64,000 nucleotides of DNA from Arabidopsis thaliana. Taxonomy: Eukaryota; Streptophyta; Magnoliopsida; Brassicales; Brassicaceae. The translations under genes and the position numbers were made by a program. Below the pieces are notes generated by a model, which was not told the DNA's origin, ran no database searches, and saw nothing but the letters and a program-made list of their open reading frames with translations. Each line of letters opens with the position of its first letter. The first letter of the stretch is position 1. The stretch is taken from contig NC_003074.8 in the NCBI RefSeq assembly GCF_000001735.4, positions 2,542,101 to 2,606,100 of the forward strand, read 5' to 3'. Shown piece after piece: positions 1 through 15,652 of the stretch.

Positions 1-1270
1 TCCTAACACTGATGGCATTCACGTTTCCGGAACTCAGAATATCTTAATTCAAGACTCTATCGTCCGTACTGGTATATTAATCAATGAACCACCTTAATAT
101 AAATGTTTTTGACATTTTCATGCAAATTAGTGAATAAATTAAATATATTTTGATACAAAAATTAATAATGGATAATAAATAGTAATGTGTTGGGTTTATT
201 TTTGGTGATGAAGGTGATGATTGTATATCGATAGTGAGTGGGTCGGAGAATGTGAGAGCGACAGGCATTACATGCGGGCCTGGTCATGGAATCAGGTCTA
301 ACCATCTCTCTCCCTAATTTCACCTAAACTTTTTGTTTTTGTCTTATTTTAAGCAACATACTATGTGCAATCAACATTCTATATCTTTGTTGGATTACTA
401 TCAACTAATTTTTATCAACTTCAATTGGAGATTTTTTTTTAATATCCATCATTTTTTAATGAGGGACGGATATTATAAGATGCATGCATGCCCAAAAATC
501 ATTTTGTCATTTAAAATATTAACGAAAAAGATAAATGCAATGTTTTTAAATGGTGTTAGGCGTTATAACACAAGCATATGTGTTAACTCAATATTATTGA
601 TATTTTGTTGATTTACATGTAAAACAGTATTGGAAGTTTGGGAGAAGATAACTCAGAAGCATATGTTTCAAATGTGGTAGTCAACAAAGCGACTCTTATA
701 GGAACCACTAATGGTGTGAGAATCAAGACTTGGCAGGTATATTATCAATATCTTTTGTTTATAATAATTATTATTACTATGAAAAGGAACAATAAAAATA
801 TGACTATAATTAATGTATATATATCAGGGAGGACATGGAATGGCAAAGAACATCATATTCCAAGACATCATAATGAAAAACGTTACAAACCCAATAATCA
901 TCAACCAGGACTACTGCGATCGTGTTGAAGCATGCCCCGAACAGGTTTGAAACAAATCAAGACGATGCTTAGTAATAAAATAACAAATCTTTTCAACACA
1001 ATTAGAGTAATAATAATAACAAAACTGAGATATTGGAACACGTGGCAGAAATCCGCGGTACAAGTGAGCAATGTGTTGTACAAAAACATACAAGGGACGA
1101 GCTCAAGACCCATAGCTGTGAAATTTGTATGCAGCAAGAACATTCCATGTCGAGGAATATCAATGCAAAACGTTAAACTGGTCGATCAAACTCAACAAGA
1201 TGTATCCAAAGCTTCTTGCTCCAATGTGAAGTTGGACACCCGAGGAAATGTTTCTCCTCTTTGCACTTGA
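1..1270 (+). CDS. QRT2: Polygalacturonase QUARTET2, 3' part
   Basis: Glycoside hydrolase family 28 enzyme that cleaves homogalacturonan in the cell wall. QRT2 is known to help separate microspores and to act in cell-separation zones. The gene enters from the left edge, so the 5' exons are missing. I read exons 1-71, 214-295, 628-736, 828-944 and 1049-1270, all with GT-AG introns. All four family motifs are visible in order: NTDG (first exon), GDDCISI across the first junction, CGPGHGISIGSLG across the second junction, and RIKTW at the end of the 628-736 exon. The two Asp of GDD and the Asp of NTDG are the expected catalytic residues, and the His of GHG is present. The C-terminus is Cys-rich as usual. 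The family assignment is secure. The name QRT2, rather than ADPG1 or ADPG2, rests on its position beside MAP3KE2. Confidence 0.9.
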
Positions 1271-1792
1271 TCACTTTTGATCCCCAAGAAAAAAAAACAG
1301 TATTCACCGATCGATTTTAGTCTATTTCTATATGTTTTCGTTATTTGGTCGTGATTTCTGTATATATAGAATATCAATATAGTCCATGTTTGAAGTGTAG
1401 GTTTTTATGGAGATTATTCGATATACGAAATGGGATTGTAAGGTTATAATTAGGGTATTGATCTTGGTTAGATGTAAAACAAAATTTACTAATATTCTGT
1501 CTCAGCTTATCATTTACCAAACTAGCTTTTTCTCATTCATTTATGATCACATCACGTCCACATTAAAATAAAACAAAAAAGGGATCAATTATCACAAAAA
1601 CAATTCCTCTAGAAAATTATTCTTTTGAGGAATATATTACAAAAACCAGAAGTGTTGGCATCTCTCAAGAAGTAAAAAAAAAACTCGAGAGAGACACACA
1701 ACTCAACAATTACAAGTCTGTTGTATAAATGGAAGATGATATACACTTAGCTGGGTGAATTCTTCCTGCAAAATTTGGGAATAAATGTACAC
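1271..1792. other. Convergent intergenic region QRT2 / MAP3KE2
   Basis: This stretch separates two stop codons that face each other, so it holds the 3' UTRs and polyadenylation regions of both genes. It is AT-rich with A tracts near 1290 and 1675. I see no ORF with family character and no RNA gene. Confidence 0.6.
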
Positions 1793-4700
1793 TCACAAGA
1801 TGGTGTTGATGTGAAGTGCTTTGAGGAGAGATGTTGCCATTTGCTTCACCAGAACTTGGCCTCCTGAACGTTGTCCATCACGTCGTTCTTCTATCAGATT
1901 CTGCAGTTTTTGTGGAAGATCGTTCTCTACGATCAGCTGTTTTGGCTTCGGATGCTTCTCGTAAACGGCCTGTTTCCAGTGATCGCCAAAAACCAAACAC
2001 TCAGCACTCAGAACAAGACGAGTAAGAACTTGGAAAATCAAATGATCCATTACCTTGATGAGTTTCAGGAGGTTAAGTCGAGCAATAGCATCTTGGTGGT
2101 CTAGTCTTGCAATGAGTAACGGAGTCAGTCCATTTAACGCTAATGTCTTATTGATTGAAGATGATTTCCTGGATTCAACAAAGAGAAGGATTAGCTCCAT
2201 ACTAACTAATTTTGAAAAGATAGACATTCTATTAAAAAGAGGAGAGATGCATACGTGATGATCTTCAAGAATGGCTCCAAAATGTGCACAAAATGTCTCT
2301 CTGGACAGTTCTGGAAAAAGTTAACTAATTTCTGAATTGCATCTTTCTTGAGAAACGCCTGCTCCACCTTTTGGTCAACGTCTTGCGCCAAGCAAACAGC
2401 AATTGAATCCAAGGCTATCACGGACCAATATTCATCATCGAGTAAACTCAGGTAAACATCCAGACCGCCGTGGGCCCTTAACTGCTCTCTTGAATTCCGA
2501 GATGCATGAGCCATATCACAAAGTAGTGGCAATGCATATTGTTTCAGAGGAGAATCCGACATGACGAAAAGCATCAGGTGCGGAATGATTCCATTTTCAG
2601 CAGCTTGTTCCTGCCTCCTCTTGTTTATCTTGCAGAGGTTGAATAGTGCACTAAGTACCTACATAACATTACAATTTTAGAAACCTTGGTTTGGGAGTAA
2701 CCGACAGACAAAAGCTATCTCCATACAAGTCAAGAAGGTAACCTCATGATGGATCTGATAAACAAGAGGCCCTTCCTTAAGCTCAAGGTTGGGGATCAAT
2801 TGCTTGATTGCATCTGCACGCTGAAGATTTTCCAAGCAATTTGGATCCGTGGATAAATGATTGGTGCATTCCAGTATCTGGACAAACAAAAGGTATTGTA
2901 AGCATACGACCTGAAGATCCTCTAAACCACACATCCAAGCTTGTCCAAAGAGTATATGAAGCACCGTCAGAGAAGAAAAACAAAAAATATATTTTGAAGT
3001 ACCTTTAACAGAATAGGAGGTTCCACACGGTTGAACATCTGGAAAAGACGACTGAGTAAACTTTGGCTGCACATGTATGATTTTACTGTCGTTTCAGCTC
3101 GGGCAAATTCAAGAAGCAGATCAGCCACTTTCTCCAAGTAATCCATTGAGACATCTGCACTCAGCGCATGGGCAAGTAAACCAGATGATGTGGTACTTCC
3201 AGGTCTAGCATTTAAAACACCCGAACCTGACAGAACACCAGATGCTGTCTGAGATGCAATCCCACACGTAGATGCGACTCTCTCAATAGCCATAACCTTC
3301 TTAGTCATCGTCTTGCTGGAATATCTTGGCGCAGTATCAAGATTTCCGTTTTCCTTTCCACGTCCAGAGACTTCTGAAGTAATCATATGCAACAAGCAAA
3401 AACATGATCATATATGTGCTTACAATATGAACAGTCTTCCTAAATATACAACTTAAGAAAATTACCTGCAAATTCAGCCATTATAAATTCTAGGTCTCCA
3501 TTGGTTTTCTTTTCGTCTGATGCATACAAAAGAGGAAGTCTACTTTCATGCCTCTCTATGCCAGCGATATGCTTTACGTAATCCAGTTGACCAGAAATTT
3601 TTCTTGAAGGAGGTTCTTTCTCCAATAAGCTAAGCAAAGGTCGAACTTGATCTGGCTGAGTAACAGGAAAACCATTAGACGCACCCTCCGCCAGTTTCTG
3701 AAGCTTATCTGTTGATGTTCTATTGGCAGAAAGAGATATCCTATGTTGTTGTATAACATCCTCTGTGGCATCTGCTACAACACTGCTTAATCTAGGCCTA
3801 TCACCATCTGGGTGCAAGGCATCGGGTTGATGGACATCTGAACTTTGAGAATTTGAAGTTAAAGCATGAGAAGGCTCTTCACCACCCCCATTCCTAGTTT
3901 TCAACCCATCAGGATGATCAATCACACTAGGTGAAGTCTCACGCTGACTAAAGATAGGATTGTTAGGGTCAAGTTGACCAGAGCGTGCTCGTGGAGTTTG
4001 ACCATCCAAAATCAATGCATCCCCCGATATAGAAGCCAGTCGAGTTGCCTCACTCAAGCTATAAAGAGTGTTGACTAGCCTAAGAAGAATTCCATTCTTT
4101 GCAGCAATACGGCAAAAATCATTTCTCGAGGTGGATTTTTTGAGTTTAAATACCTGCCACATCCCATCAATAGCCAAGTGAACCATCTCCCTGGACAGAA
4201 AAGCTCAAATCAGTTGAACTTAGTAGCACATAAAGAGCGAAAAGGACCAGAAATGATTCAAGAGAGATGAGCCAAATTAACAAAATGGTCAAATATTGAG
4301 AAATGCATCAGCCATTTTCAATAGTAGAAACACACATCACATAAATTAGGCAGGACGACAGGTTCAAAACAAAACCAGATGCTGCTGGGACTGGTAATAA
4401 CCTAGGAATCACTGCGTGGGATAAATTCCAAGTTCTTGTGACGAAATTCTTGATATATCTTACATTAGTTTCAGCACTTTATACATTAAAAGTAGTCCAT
4501 ACATTGTAAGAAGATTGTAAACTCTACGCACCTGTGTTTGGCATAGTCTGCTTCAAGAAATCCCACCAAAACGGGTATTCCACGGCAAGATATGAACATT
4601 TGCAACGTCAAGGGGCTGTAAAGATGCTACCATTATCAACTATATGACTTGCAGAAAAGAAAAAAAAAAAAAAAAAAAAGAGAGAAGCAAAATTATGTAT

Positions 4701-7700
4701 ATTTGATGAGTCGTGACCTTGACTGACAAAGCTGCTGCAAGAAGTAGGCTGCTTCCTTACGAATTTCTCGTGATCGATCCCTCTCAAAACCAGCAAAACT
4801 CATTACCAAAGGAATCTGCCATGTCACAAGGAAATAATCAATTTTTATGGGATTTTTGTTATCTACTTGAGACATCATGAAAACTTAGGTGATAATATAA
4901 CAACATCATGGGTATATTATCTACGGATTTTCCCAAAAAGGTATTAGCTGTTGAATTGGATGTTTGACATTTAATATAGAAATGAAGATACGAGTCTTTG
5001 TAAAAACAAATATGCAGATTCCAACGAACAACTGGTGATTCATAAAGTCAGCAACCAAATGGAGAGTAGGACTTACAAGACCAACAAGACAAGCATTTTC
5101 CAGGAAGTCGGTATTATCTTTTACAATTTCATTTATCAGCTGCAGCACGGCACATATTACCTGAAAACACCAAAAATATTCACAAGCATAAGCCAACTAC
5201 TGATGATGAAGGACAACAAAAAATCCTGCCTGATTACAACTAAAACATACTCGAGATTTAGGAATATCGAGTAGATCCATTAGAGGGAGGAAACCATTCT
5301 GTGTCACAAATACTGCTTTCTGCCCAGGTCTCTGACGAAACATGGCAACAAGTTTCAAAGAGGAAGTTACTATTGCATCTTCTGATTCATCTGGCCTTAA
5401 GGAGCTCACCAATCTGCTGAACTCGACTGCCTATAAAAACTTAACCAATTAATTACTAAGATTTAAATTCGAACAAGAAAATGAAAACAATTAAAACTGA
5501 GTTGAGAAGCCACGGTTCCTTTTTCAACATCTAATTGCAAATTTTCATCCTCAGAGTATGAAGTGGCTCGGTCAAGTAGCATTAGCATGATATAAAATGA
5601 CAAAAGATTGCTAAAAGTTCAGGATATAAATTTACAGAATACCTGCAGAGGAAAAAGATTCTCCGGGGGAACTTTTTCATCAAATACCTGAGAAACAAAA
5701 TATGAAAATACATTAACAGTATAACACTTGAATCAAACCTGCATACTTAAGACAGAGCATACCAAGTCATCGATGTTAAGGACATCATCTTTCAAAACAC
5801 CCATCATTAAGCGGAAAAGATCACCACCATCTTGTGAGTGCCCCGTTTCACCCTCCATTTGCTTCTGAGCAATTCTAGCCCTCAATTTCGTTGCCAGATC
5901 ATTCTTTCCACCATCTGCAACAGGAGAATCACCCTGATTTACATTTGCAGTAGGCGTCGATGTTGAGGCTTCATTTGTTTTTCCCTCAGGAACTTTATCC
6001 AGTGGATGAAATAAATCATGCAAAGAAGCATCCCCAGGAGGATCACTGAATCTGGTCAGTTCATTCCCACCAAAACTAGATGGAGTCTTCACAGCCTTTA
6101 AGATAATAACAAGCATAACAAATCTAGTTAGTTTGCAAGCCACAGCCCCACAAAAAACAAATATATCTCACTACAGAAGCTTCTAAAGTGAAATAAGCTA
6201 AAAAGTATCCATTACAGTACAAGCTCAGCAAACTGTTTTGTTTTGGTCAGTAAGGAAAAAGGAACTTATCAATTAACTCAACAGACAGAGCTATCATCTA
6301 AGAAAGTGCTAGGGAAGCAATGACGTAACGAAACAAAACTGACCTTTCTAAGCCCATCTTCACCTTTTTGGCTAAAACTATGTGATGACTGGATAGAATA
6401 TTCTTTTCCAACCAGCTTTGTTGCTAAAGTATTCCTTCTACCTTCAGAAGCTTCCGTTTCAAGATTTCCAGGTATTTCATCACGATCATATTTCTCATGG
6501 TTCTCTAATACATCTTGAGATGTCCCCTTTGCATCCGAAGAAATACTGCAAGTACCGGATTGACGAGAAGACTTATCGTGCATAGACAATGTAGGACCTT
6601 GATCTGAATTGATATCATCTTCTGAATCCGTTCCTTCTTCACCAAGATCACTGGGTGAAGATTGATCTTTCTCAGACCTAAAACTCGCCCCACCTATAAC
6701 AGGTAATTTGCTTTTCGAGTTCTGGACAAATAAAAAAATTGGATCAGTAGCTTTAACAAAGTTCATCTCTACCTTTAATGCATTATACTACTCATCTCTA
6801 AATTCGTTATCGGCATCTCCAAAAGATTAATTGATAACAGAGATAATGATACTTACAGTTTTTGTCACCTCTACTTTTTCTGCTGAAACGCTTTCAACTA
6901 CTTCTTGACTACCTTCAGCATCCTTCTCTGAACTTGAATCGGTTTCCTTCATATATCTGCAAAGGATGAAGTGCCAACAGACAGTATTACATGTAAGTGC
7001 AAGCAAGGAACACTTGTACTAAACTCTAAGATAAGATAAATAATAATATTTGAAATATTCTTCCAAAAGTTAACGTAAAGACGCAGGTTCTCGCCTGATG
7101 GTTCCACTATGCCGAAGCGATGACCGCAATGCTCGTCTCGAGTTACGTATCCAAGGGTGAGAGAGAAGTGTCTTCGCATCAGGCCTCTGCCTGGAATCCT
7201 GTAAAGTGCAAGATACAAATCAAATGTACATATACATCATATATTAAATAAATCAAAATGCCTAGTTTCTGGTATAGAGGTAGTAGAGTGATAAACATTA
7301 TTGCACCAGAATATACCTTCTTGAAGCACAGTCTTAGGAAGTCTGTAATATCAGGAGAAAGACTATCAGGAATAGGAGGGGTATCATCCTGAAACAAAAC
7401 CAGAAAAGGCAAGGAGAGAAGTGATTTACAACAAGGAAGAATAAGAATTGGGGGAAGCAAAAGAAACCAAAATTCAATTGACTTAAGACAAACTCGTAAA
7501 ATGATGGGAAAACCTGAACAATGCGATAGAGGGCTGGCATGGGTTGCAGATCATAGTAAGGAGGTACACAAGTCAAAAGTTCAATAATAGTGCATCCAAC
7601 ACTCCAAATGTCAGAAGCAGCACAAACTCCTGACAATTCAATAACCTAAAACAAAGTTTGGGTATCCGTCAGTACACAAAGGAGAAAACATACTTGTCAG

Positions 7701-8992
7701 AATAAGAACAAAGTCCAATTTCAAAATTTACATATGGAATTTTGACCTATACAGAATATATAATGGTAAAAGATACATATATTTTATCAAAGGTGTACCT
7801 CAGGAGCCATCCAGTAAGGAGTTCCGACCACTGAGTGAGTGTTAAAATCAGCCTCGTTGAGTTTTGTGGCAACTCCAAAATCAGCAAGCTTAACAAGGCC
7901 CTGAAGTATAATATAGTCAAGTAATAGCCTAGAAGATCTTGTGCATCCCAGAATACAACAGATTTTGAAACGGAAAAGCGTACCAAAGACATGAGAATAA
8001 CTAATAAGATCCACAAGGTACAGAAAAACACACCTCCTTGGTTGTCAAAATATTTGCACCCTTGATATCACGATGTATGACACCCTGCTCATGAAGATAT
8101 ACTAAACCTTCCAAGACCTGTATTCACTAGTTAGTACATAAATATTTTTTTTTAAAACTTAACTCAACTAGAAAAAGATATATACGGACCTGTGCAATGT
8201 AAACAGTCACCAACGACTCTGGGAAAGGTCCAAATTTATTAGGTTTAATAATGTTTGCAAGAGAGCCATTCTCAACGTACCTGCAAACACATAATTGGAC
8301 TTGAAAATCCAGACCGTAGTCCAGCGTGGACCAAAATTAAACACAAAAGTATTACTTACTCCAGAATAATGTGAAGGTGAGTCTTTGTCTTCAACGATCC
8401 GAGATACTTGACAATGTTTTTATGGTTCAAGTTCTGTATTGAAATATCATCTTAGAAGGTATAGAGGAAGATTGCATCTTAACCAGCATAAACATTGTGT
8501 AATGGTGGAAGAAAGAAGCTACCTTTAGGAGATCGATTTCTTGCTGATGAAATTAACAACCAAGAAGCATCAAAACAAGGATTCAGTCAGCATAGCAGTG
8601 GTAAGGAGATGAGAGATCACATCTAGTCCATAAAGACAGAACAAATAACGAAGATAGATACAAAGTAACAAACCATTATGGTGTTAAGATCCTCTTGACC
8701 AATGTTTTCCAAAGAGACTTGTTTAATGGCAACAAAGTCTCCATTCTCCAAGTCTAATCCTATATAAACTCGACCATAAGCTCCTTTACCAATTTCATCT
8801 CCTAGCATCTGCGCTCAAAAGTCATAAAGAACAAAACTTGGAGTAGTGAGTCCACAAAAGATTTCAAATTTGGTAGAGCAAAAGCAAAATTAGTAAGAAG
8901 AAACCCAGAATTGCGGAAGAAGAAAAGCTCACGTATTTGTTGTCGAGAGTCTTTGATTTGTGGAACTGGGATGACGTCATCTGTCGCGCCAT
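1793..8992 (-). CDS. MAP3KE2: MAP3K epsilon protein kinase 2 (Cdc7/SepH-type)
   Basis: STE-type MAP kinase kinase kinase of the yeast Cdc7 / fission yeast Cdc7 group. With its paralogue MAP3KE1 it is known to be needed for pollen viability and to associate with the plasma membrane. I read 24 coding exons (for example 8933-8992, 8674-8808, 6344-6721, 3466-4190, 1793-1969) totalling 1367 residues. Residues about 22-275 form the kinase domain: glycine loop [12 protein letters not shown] lysine 49, HRD at 142-144, DFG at 162-164, and GTPYWMAPE in the activation segment. A long Ser/Asp/Glu-rich linker follows, then Armadillo/HEAT-like alpha-helical repeats to the C-terminus ([11 protein letters not shown]). 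The intron at 6957-7094 starts with GC instead of GT, because the reading frame needs ATC AG before GCGAGA. MAP3KE1 is the alternative identity; the neighbours favour MAP3KE2 (At3g07980). Confidence 0.95.
6957..7094 (-). other. GC-AG intron in MAP3KE2
   Basis: On the minus strand the exon ends ATCAG and the intron begins GCGAGA. The next exon starts at 6956 after TTTGCAG. Only this boundary keeps the frame (SGTIRYMKETD). No GT dinucleotide near the exon end gives an open junction. Confidence 0.8.
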
Positions 8993-12544
<3,552 letters not shown>

Positions 12545-12933
12545 GATAAAACCTTGAATGGACCTCTTCTCCAACTTCCTGTTCTTTCTTCTTCATCATC
12601 AATAAACCAAAGTGTTTTTTCATTCACTGTCTTCCTCAATCCTCAGTGCATCCAAATTCAACAGAAGACTGATTAGCTGTCTAGTACAAATCATAAGCAA
12701 CTCTTCTTTCTTTTTTTTGTGTAAAATCTTTCTCAAACAGTTTCTCTATCTTTTCTCCATTATTGTATGCTGCAAAGCAAAGTCTTTCAACTACGAATCA
12801 TAATACTATAAGATAGTTTATATAGAGTTCGATTCCACAACTAAACAAAAGACCAAACCATGAACGTGTAATACAATGCAGACTCTTGTCATTTGGTTAA
12901 GAGTCACTGAAAGATCTCTACAAGGTGCTGCCG
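12545..12933. other. Convergent intergenic region SCPL27 / RRM gene
   Basis: Short 3' UTR space between facing stop codons, T-rich on the plus strand. A GTTCGATTCC string near 12830 resembles a tRNA B box, but no A box or acceptor stem surrounds it. Confidence 0.55.
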
Positions 12934-13729
12934 TCACTTGAAGACTCTTTCTCTTTCTCTCTTCGATTTCCCAAGACGTGGAACAACCACAGGACCACCA
13001 CGCACTCTTTCAAGGGCAAAACTTATCCTCAACGGTCGACCCAATAATCCCTGTAACAGAGAGAATCTCTTCAGAAACCATTCATAATGATAGCAACACA
13101 AATTCTTTTCTTTTTTTGGTTTTACCTTTCCATCCATGGCGTCTTTTGCAGATAGAGCATCACCTTCTTCTGCAAAATCAACAAAACCAAATCCTCTTGA
13201 TCTCCCACTTCCTTTGTCATACGCAATCCTAACTGAGAACACATTTATATTTGACACATTAAAGAATCTAAATGAAATTGCAACTCAAGCACTTCATGTG
13301 AGAGAGTAAGAGCTCTTCAACCCAAATCCTATAAACTCATATTAACACATCCTACAAACGATTAGATAACCAAAAGTCATAACCAAAGACTCGTTCAGGC
13401 TTTTCATCGAACACCTGGAAGAGTTTAGAAATGACAAATACCTTCTGCAACCTCTCCAAAGGAAGAGAAAGCGTCTTTGAGAGATTGCTCATCCACAGAC
13501 CAGGACAATCCTGCATACTTACGGGTATCAAAAATCATTCATTATCATCTACATATGTAAATGTGGGTACTTTGTTACAATACTCTTAACCTCCGATGAA
13601 TAGCTTGGAACTGGGCGATGCAGAAGAAGAAGTGCAAAATTGAGGAAGAAAATGGAAGCTAGAAGAAATAGAGTGTTGAGGTATCGCTGAAACTCGTCTC
13701 ACTAATAGCTCAATACCATTTTTCATCAT
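12934..13729 (-). CDS. Small RRM RNA-binding protein, probably organelle-targeted
   Basis: A single RNA recognition motif protein of 143 residues, expected to bind RNA. Four exons: 13591-13729, 13442-13510, 13126-13232 and 12934-13050. After a 45-residue N-terminal extension rich in Ser, Arg and hydrophobic residues and poor in acids (a typical mitochondrial or plastid presequence), the RRM runs from about residue 48. RNP2 is KLFIGGLSW and RNP1 is RSRGFGFVDF. A short basic tail (KSKRERERVFK) ends the protein. Two adjacent in-frame ATGs begin the protein; I used the first, at 13729. The gene shares a 216-bp promoter region with ATAB2. Similar single-RRM proteins act in organelle RNA metabolism, but nothing in the sequence shows the target RNA. 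Probably At3g08000. Confidence 0.88.
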
Positions 13730-13945
13730 GATCACAAAAACTTGTTTCTTCAAATTTAAGCTTTGTTTTGGGTTTGAAGTTTTTTTTATTTATATAAGTG
13801 ACCACCAAAAAATAAGGAGCCAAACAAAAAAAAAACTTATTTTATTATTGAAATATCTTTGTGGATGAGGAAGGAGTAACCGAAAAGGATAAATCATTTC
13901 TTCTTCTTCTTCCTCTGCTTTCTTCCTAAAGCCTACTCCTTTTCA
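13730..13945. promoter_or_regulatory. Short divergent promoter, RRM gene / ATAB2
   Basis: Only 216 bp separate the two divergent start codons, so both 5' UTRs and both core promoters must overlap or abut here. A TATA-like TTTATATAAG lies near 13790 and a CT-rich leader (TTCTTCTTCTTC) near 13901-13912, just before the ATAB2 start. Confidence 0.65.
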
Positions 13946-15326
13946 ATGGCGACGTTAGGCTTTAACACAAGGCGAATCCAGACACCATCACTTCCGAGAA
14001 TCCCTAAACCCTCTTCTTTTACTAAACCCATCAAAACCCATCATCTCTTCTCCTCCGAAACTCTGTTGAAACGCTGCCGTTTCGTCTCTAGATCGTTACC
14101 TGAGAGCTCACTGTCGATTACAAAAGAACAAGAGGTAGCTAATGAAGTAGAAGAAGATGATCCAACTTCAGAGCTGAGCTATCTGGATCCTGAATCCGAT
14201 GCGGATAGCATCAAAGAGTGGGAATTGGATTTCTGCTCGAGGCCTATTCTTGATTCCAGAGGGAAAAAGATTTGGGAGCTTGTGGTTTGTGATGCTTCAC
14301 TCTCCCTTCAAGTCACTAAATACTTCCCCAATAACGTCATTAATAGTATTACTCTCAAAGACGCCATTGTTACCATCACTCAAGACTTGGGTGTTCCTCT
14401 TCCTGAGAAGATTCGCTTCTTCAGGTACAAAAGAAGGAGTATTCTTGTTCTTAGTAAATAGAAATGTAATCTAATGGTGAAGTTGGTATTTGCAGGTCAC
14501 AGATGCAAACCATTATCACAAAAGCTTGCAAAGAGCTTGCCATAAAGGCAGTGCCTAGTAAACGGGTGAGTAACATTTTTTTTGGTTTACATGTTTTATT
14601 TCTGTGTTAGAAGAACAAGTTGATAAACAAAACTAAATCTCTGCATTACAGTGTCTGTCTCTGTTTCTGTGGTTGCAAGAACGTTATGACACTGTGTACA
14701 CGCGTCATCCCGGTTTCCAAAAGGGATCATTGCCTCTTCTGTCTCTCGACAATCCCTTTCCAATGAATCTTCCGGAGAACTTGTTTGGGGAGAAATGGGC
14801 ATTTGTTCAATTACCTTACTCAGCTGTTAGAGAGGAGATCTCAGATTTTGATGAGAAGTTTGTGTTTGGTGCTAGCTTAGACTTGGATTTACTTGGCATT
14901 GAAGTGGATGAGAATACTCTGATTCCTGGTCTCTCTGTTGCTACTTCACGTGCCAAACCTCTAGCAGGTAACTGTCCGGTTTCTTGCTAGACCATCTTTT
15001 GGAACAAGTTAGTGTCTTGTTGTTATGTGGTTTTTGATCCTTAGTTTATTTACCTGATCATTATAGCTTGGATGAATGGGCTTGAAGTATGTTCGATTGA
15101 AGCAGACAGTTCCAAAGGATGTTTGATTCTATCAGTTGGGATCGCTACAAGGTATGTCTACGCGACCTATAAGAAGACCCCTGTCACTACTGATGAAGCT
15201 GAAGCTTGGGAATCTGCAAAGAAAACAAGTGGAGGTTTGCATTTTCTTGCAATTCAAGATGACTTAGATTCTGATGACTGTGTTGGCTTTTGGCTTCTTA
15301 TTGATTTGCCACCACCCCCTGTTTGA
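13946..15326 (+). CDS. ATAB2: Chloroplast TAB2-like translation factor ATAB2
   Basis: Plastid RNA-binding protein of the Tab2 family. ATAB2 is known to bind A/U-rich RNA and to promote light-dependent translation of photosystem I and II mRNAs. Four exons: 13946-14424, 14496-14565, 14652-14967 and 15067-15326, giving 374 residues. The N-terminus ([20 protein letters not shown]) is Ser/Thr/Arg/Pro-rich without acids for about 50 residues, a typical transit peptide. An acidic spacer ([14 protein letters not shown]) follows, then the conserved Tab2 domain. That domain includes the family's [20 protein letters not shown] block in exon 1 and [10 protein letters not shown]...CVGFWLL near the C-terminus. 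No RRM or KH fold is visible; the RNA-binding role is known from the family. It is divergent with an organelle-type RRM gene. Confidence 0.92.
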
Positions 15327-15652
15327 TTTCCCTTTTGATAAATGTTTATACCATATTTTGCCATTTAGTAACAGATTTCTGACATGCTTGAATTTGAACA
15401 AATTGTTACATGAGTCTGCAAAAACTATGGACCTAGGAAGTGAGTAAGTTACAGGGAACGACCAATCGAGTCTTAACAAGATCATAGCTACCTTCAACAC
15501 CACAAGTAATATCTACACAGTTTGGCACTTTCCATCTTACTGATAATTACCACCAGAAAGAGCTTAAATAGTATAAAATGCCCCAACAATCAAATCTTCT
15601 TCATGGCTCGCATGCAGAAAGTTAGTGACTAAAGCGCTGCTCGATGGTCCAA
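15327..15652. other. Convergent intergenic region ATAB2 / PHD gene
   Basis: This 326-bp stretch of facing 3' UTRs shows no ORF, repeat or RNA gene. Confidence 0.55.

Noticed and set aside
333..611. 92-codon ORF between QRT2 exons
   Set aside because: It lies wholly in the intron between exons 214-295 and 628-736 and its composition is simple AT-rich translation.
4656..4680. Long A run near MAP3KE2 exon 17/18
   Set aside because: On the coding strand this is a T-rich tract inside an intron, where it can serve as the polypyrimidine region; no insertion signature was seen.
12820..12845. GTTCGATTCC resembling a tRNA B box
   Set aside because: No A box upstream at the right distance and no 7-bp acceptor stem pairing around it.
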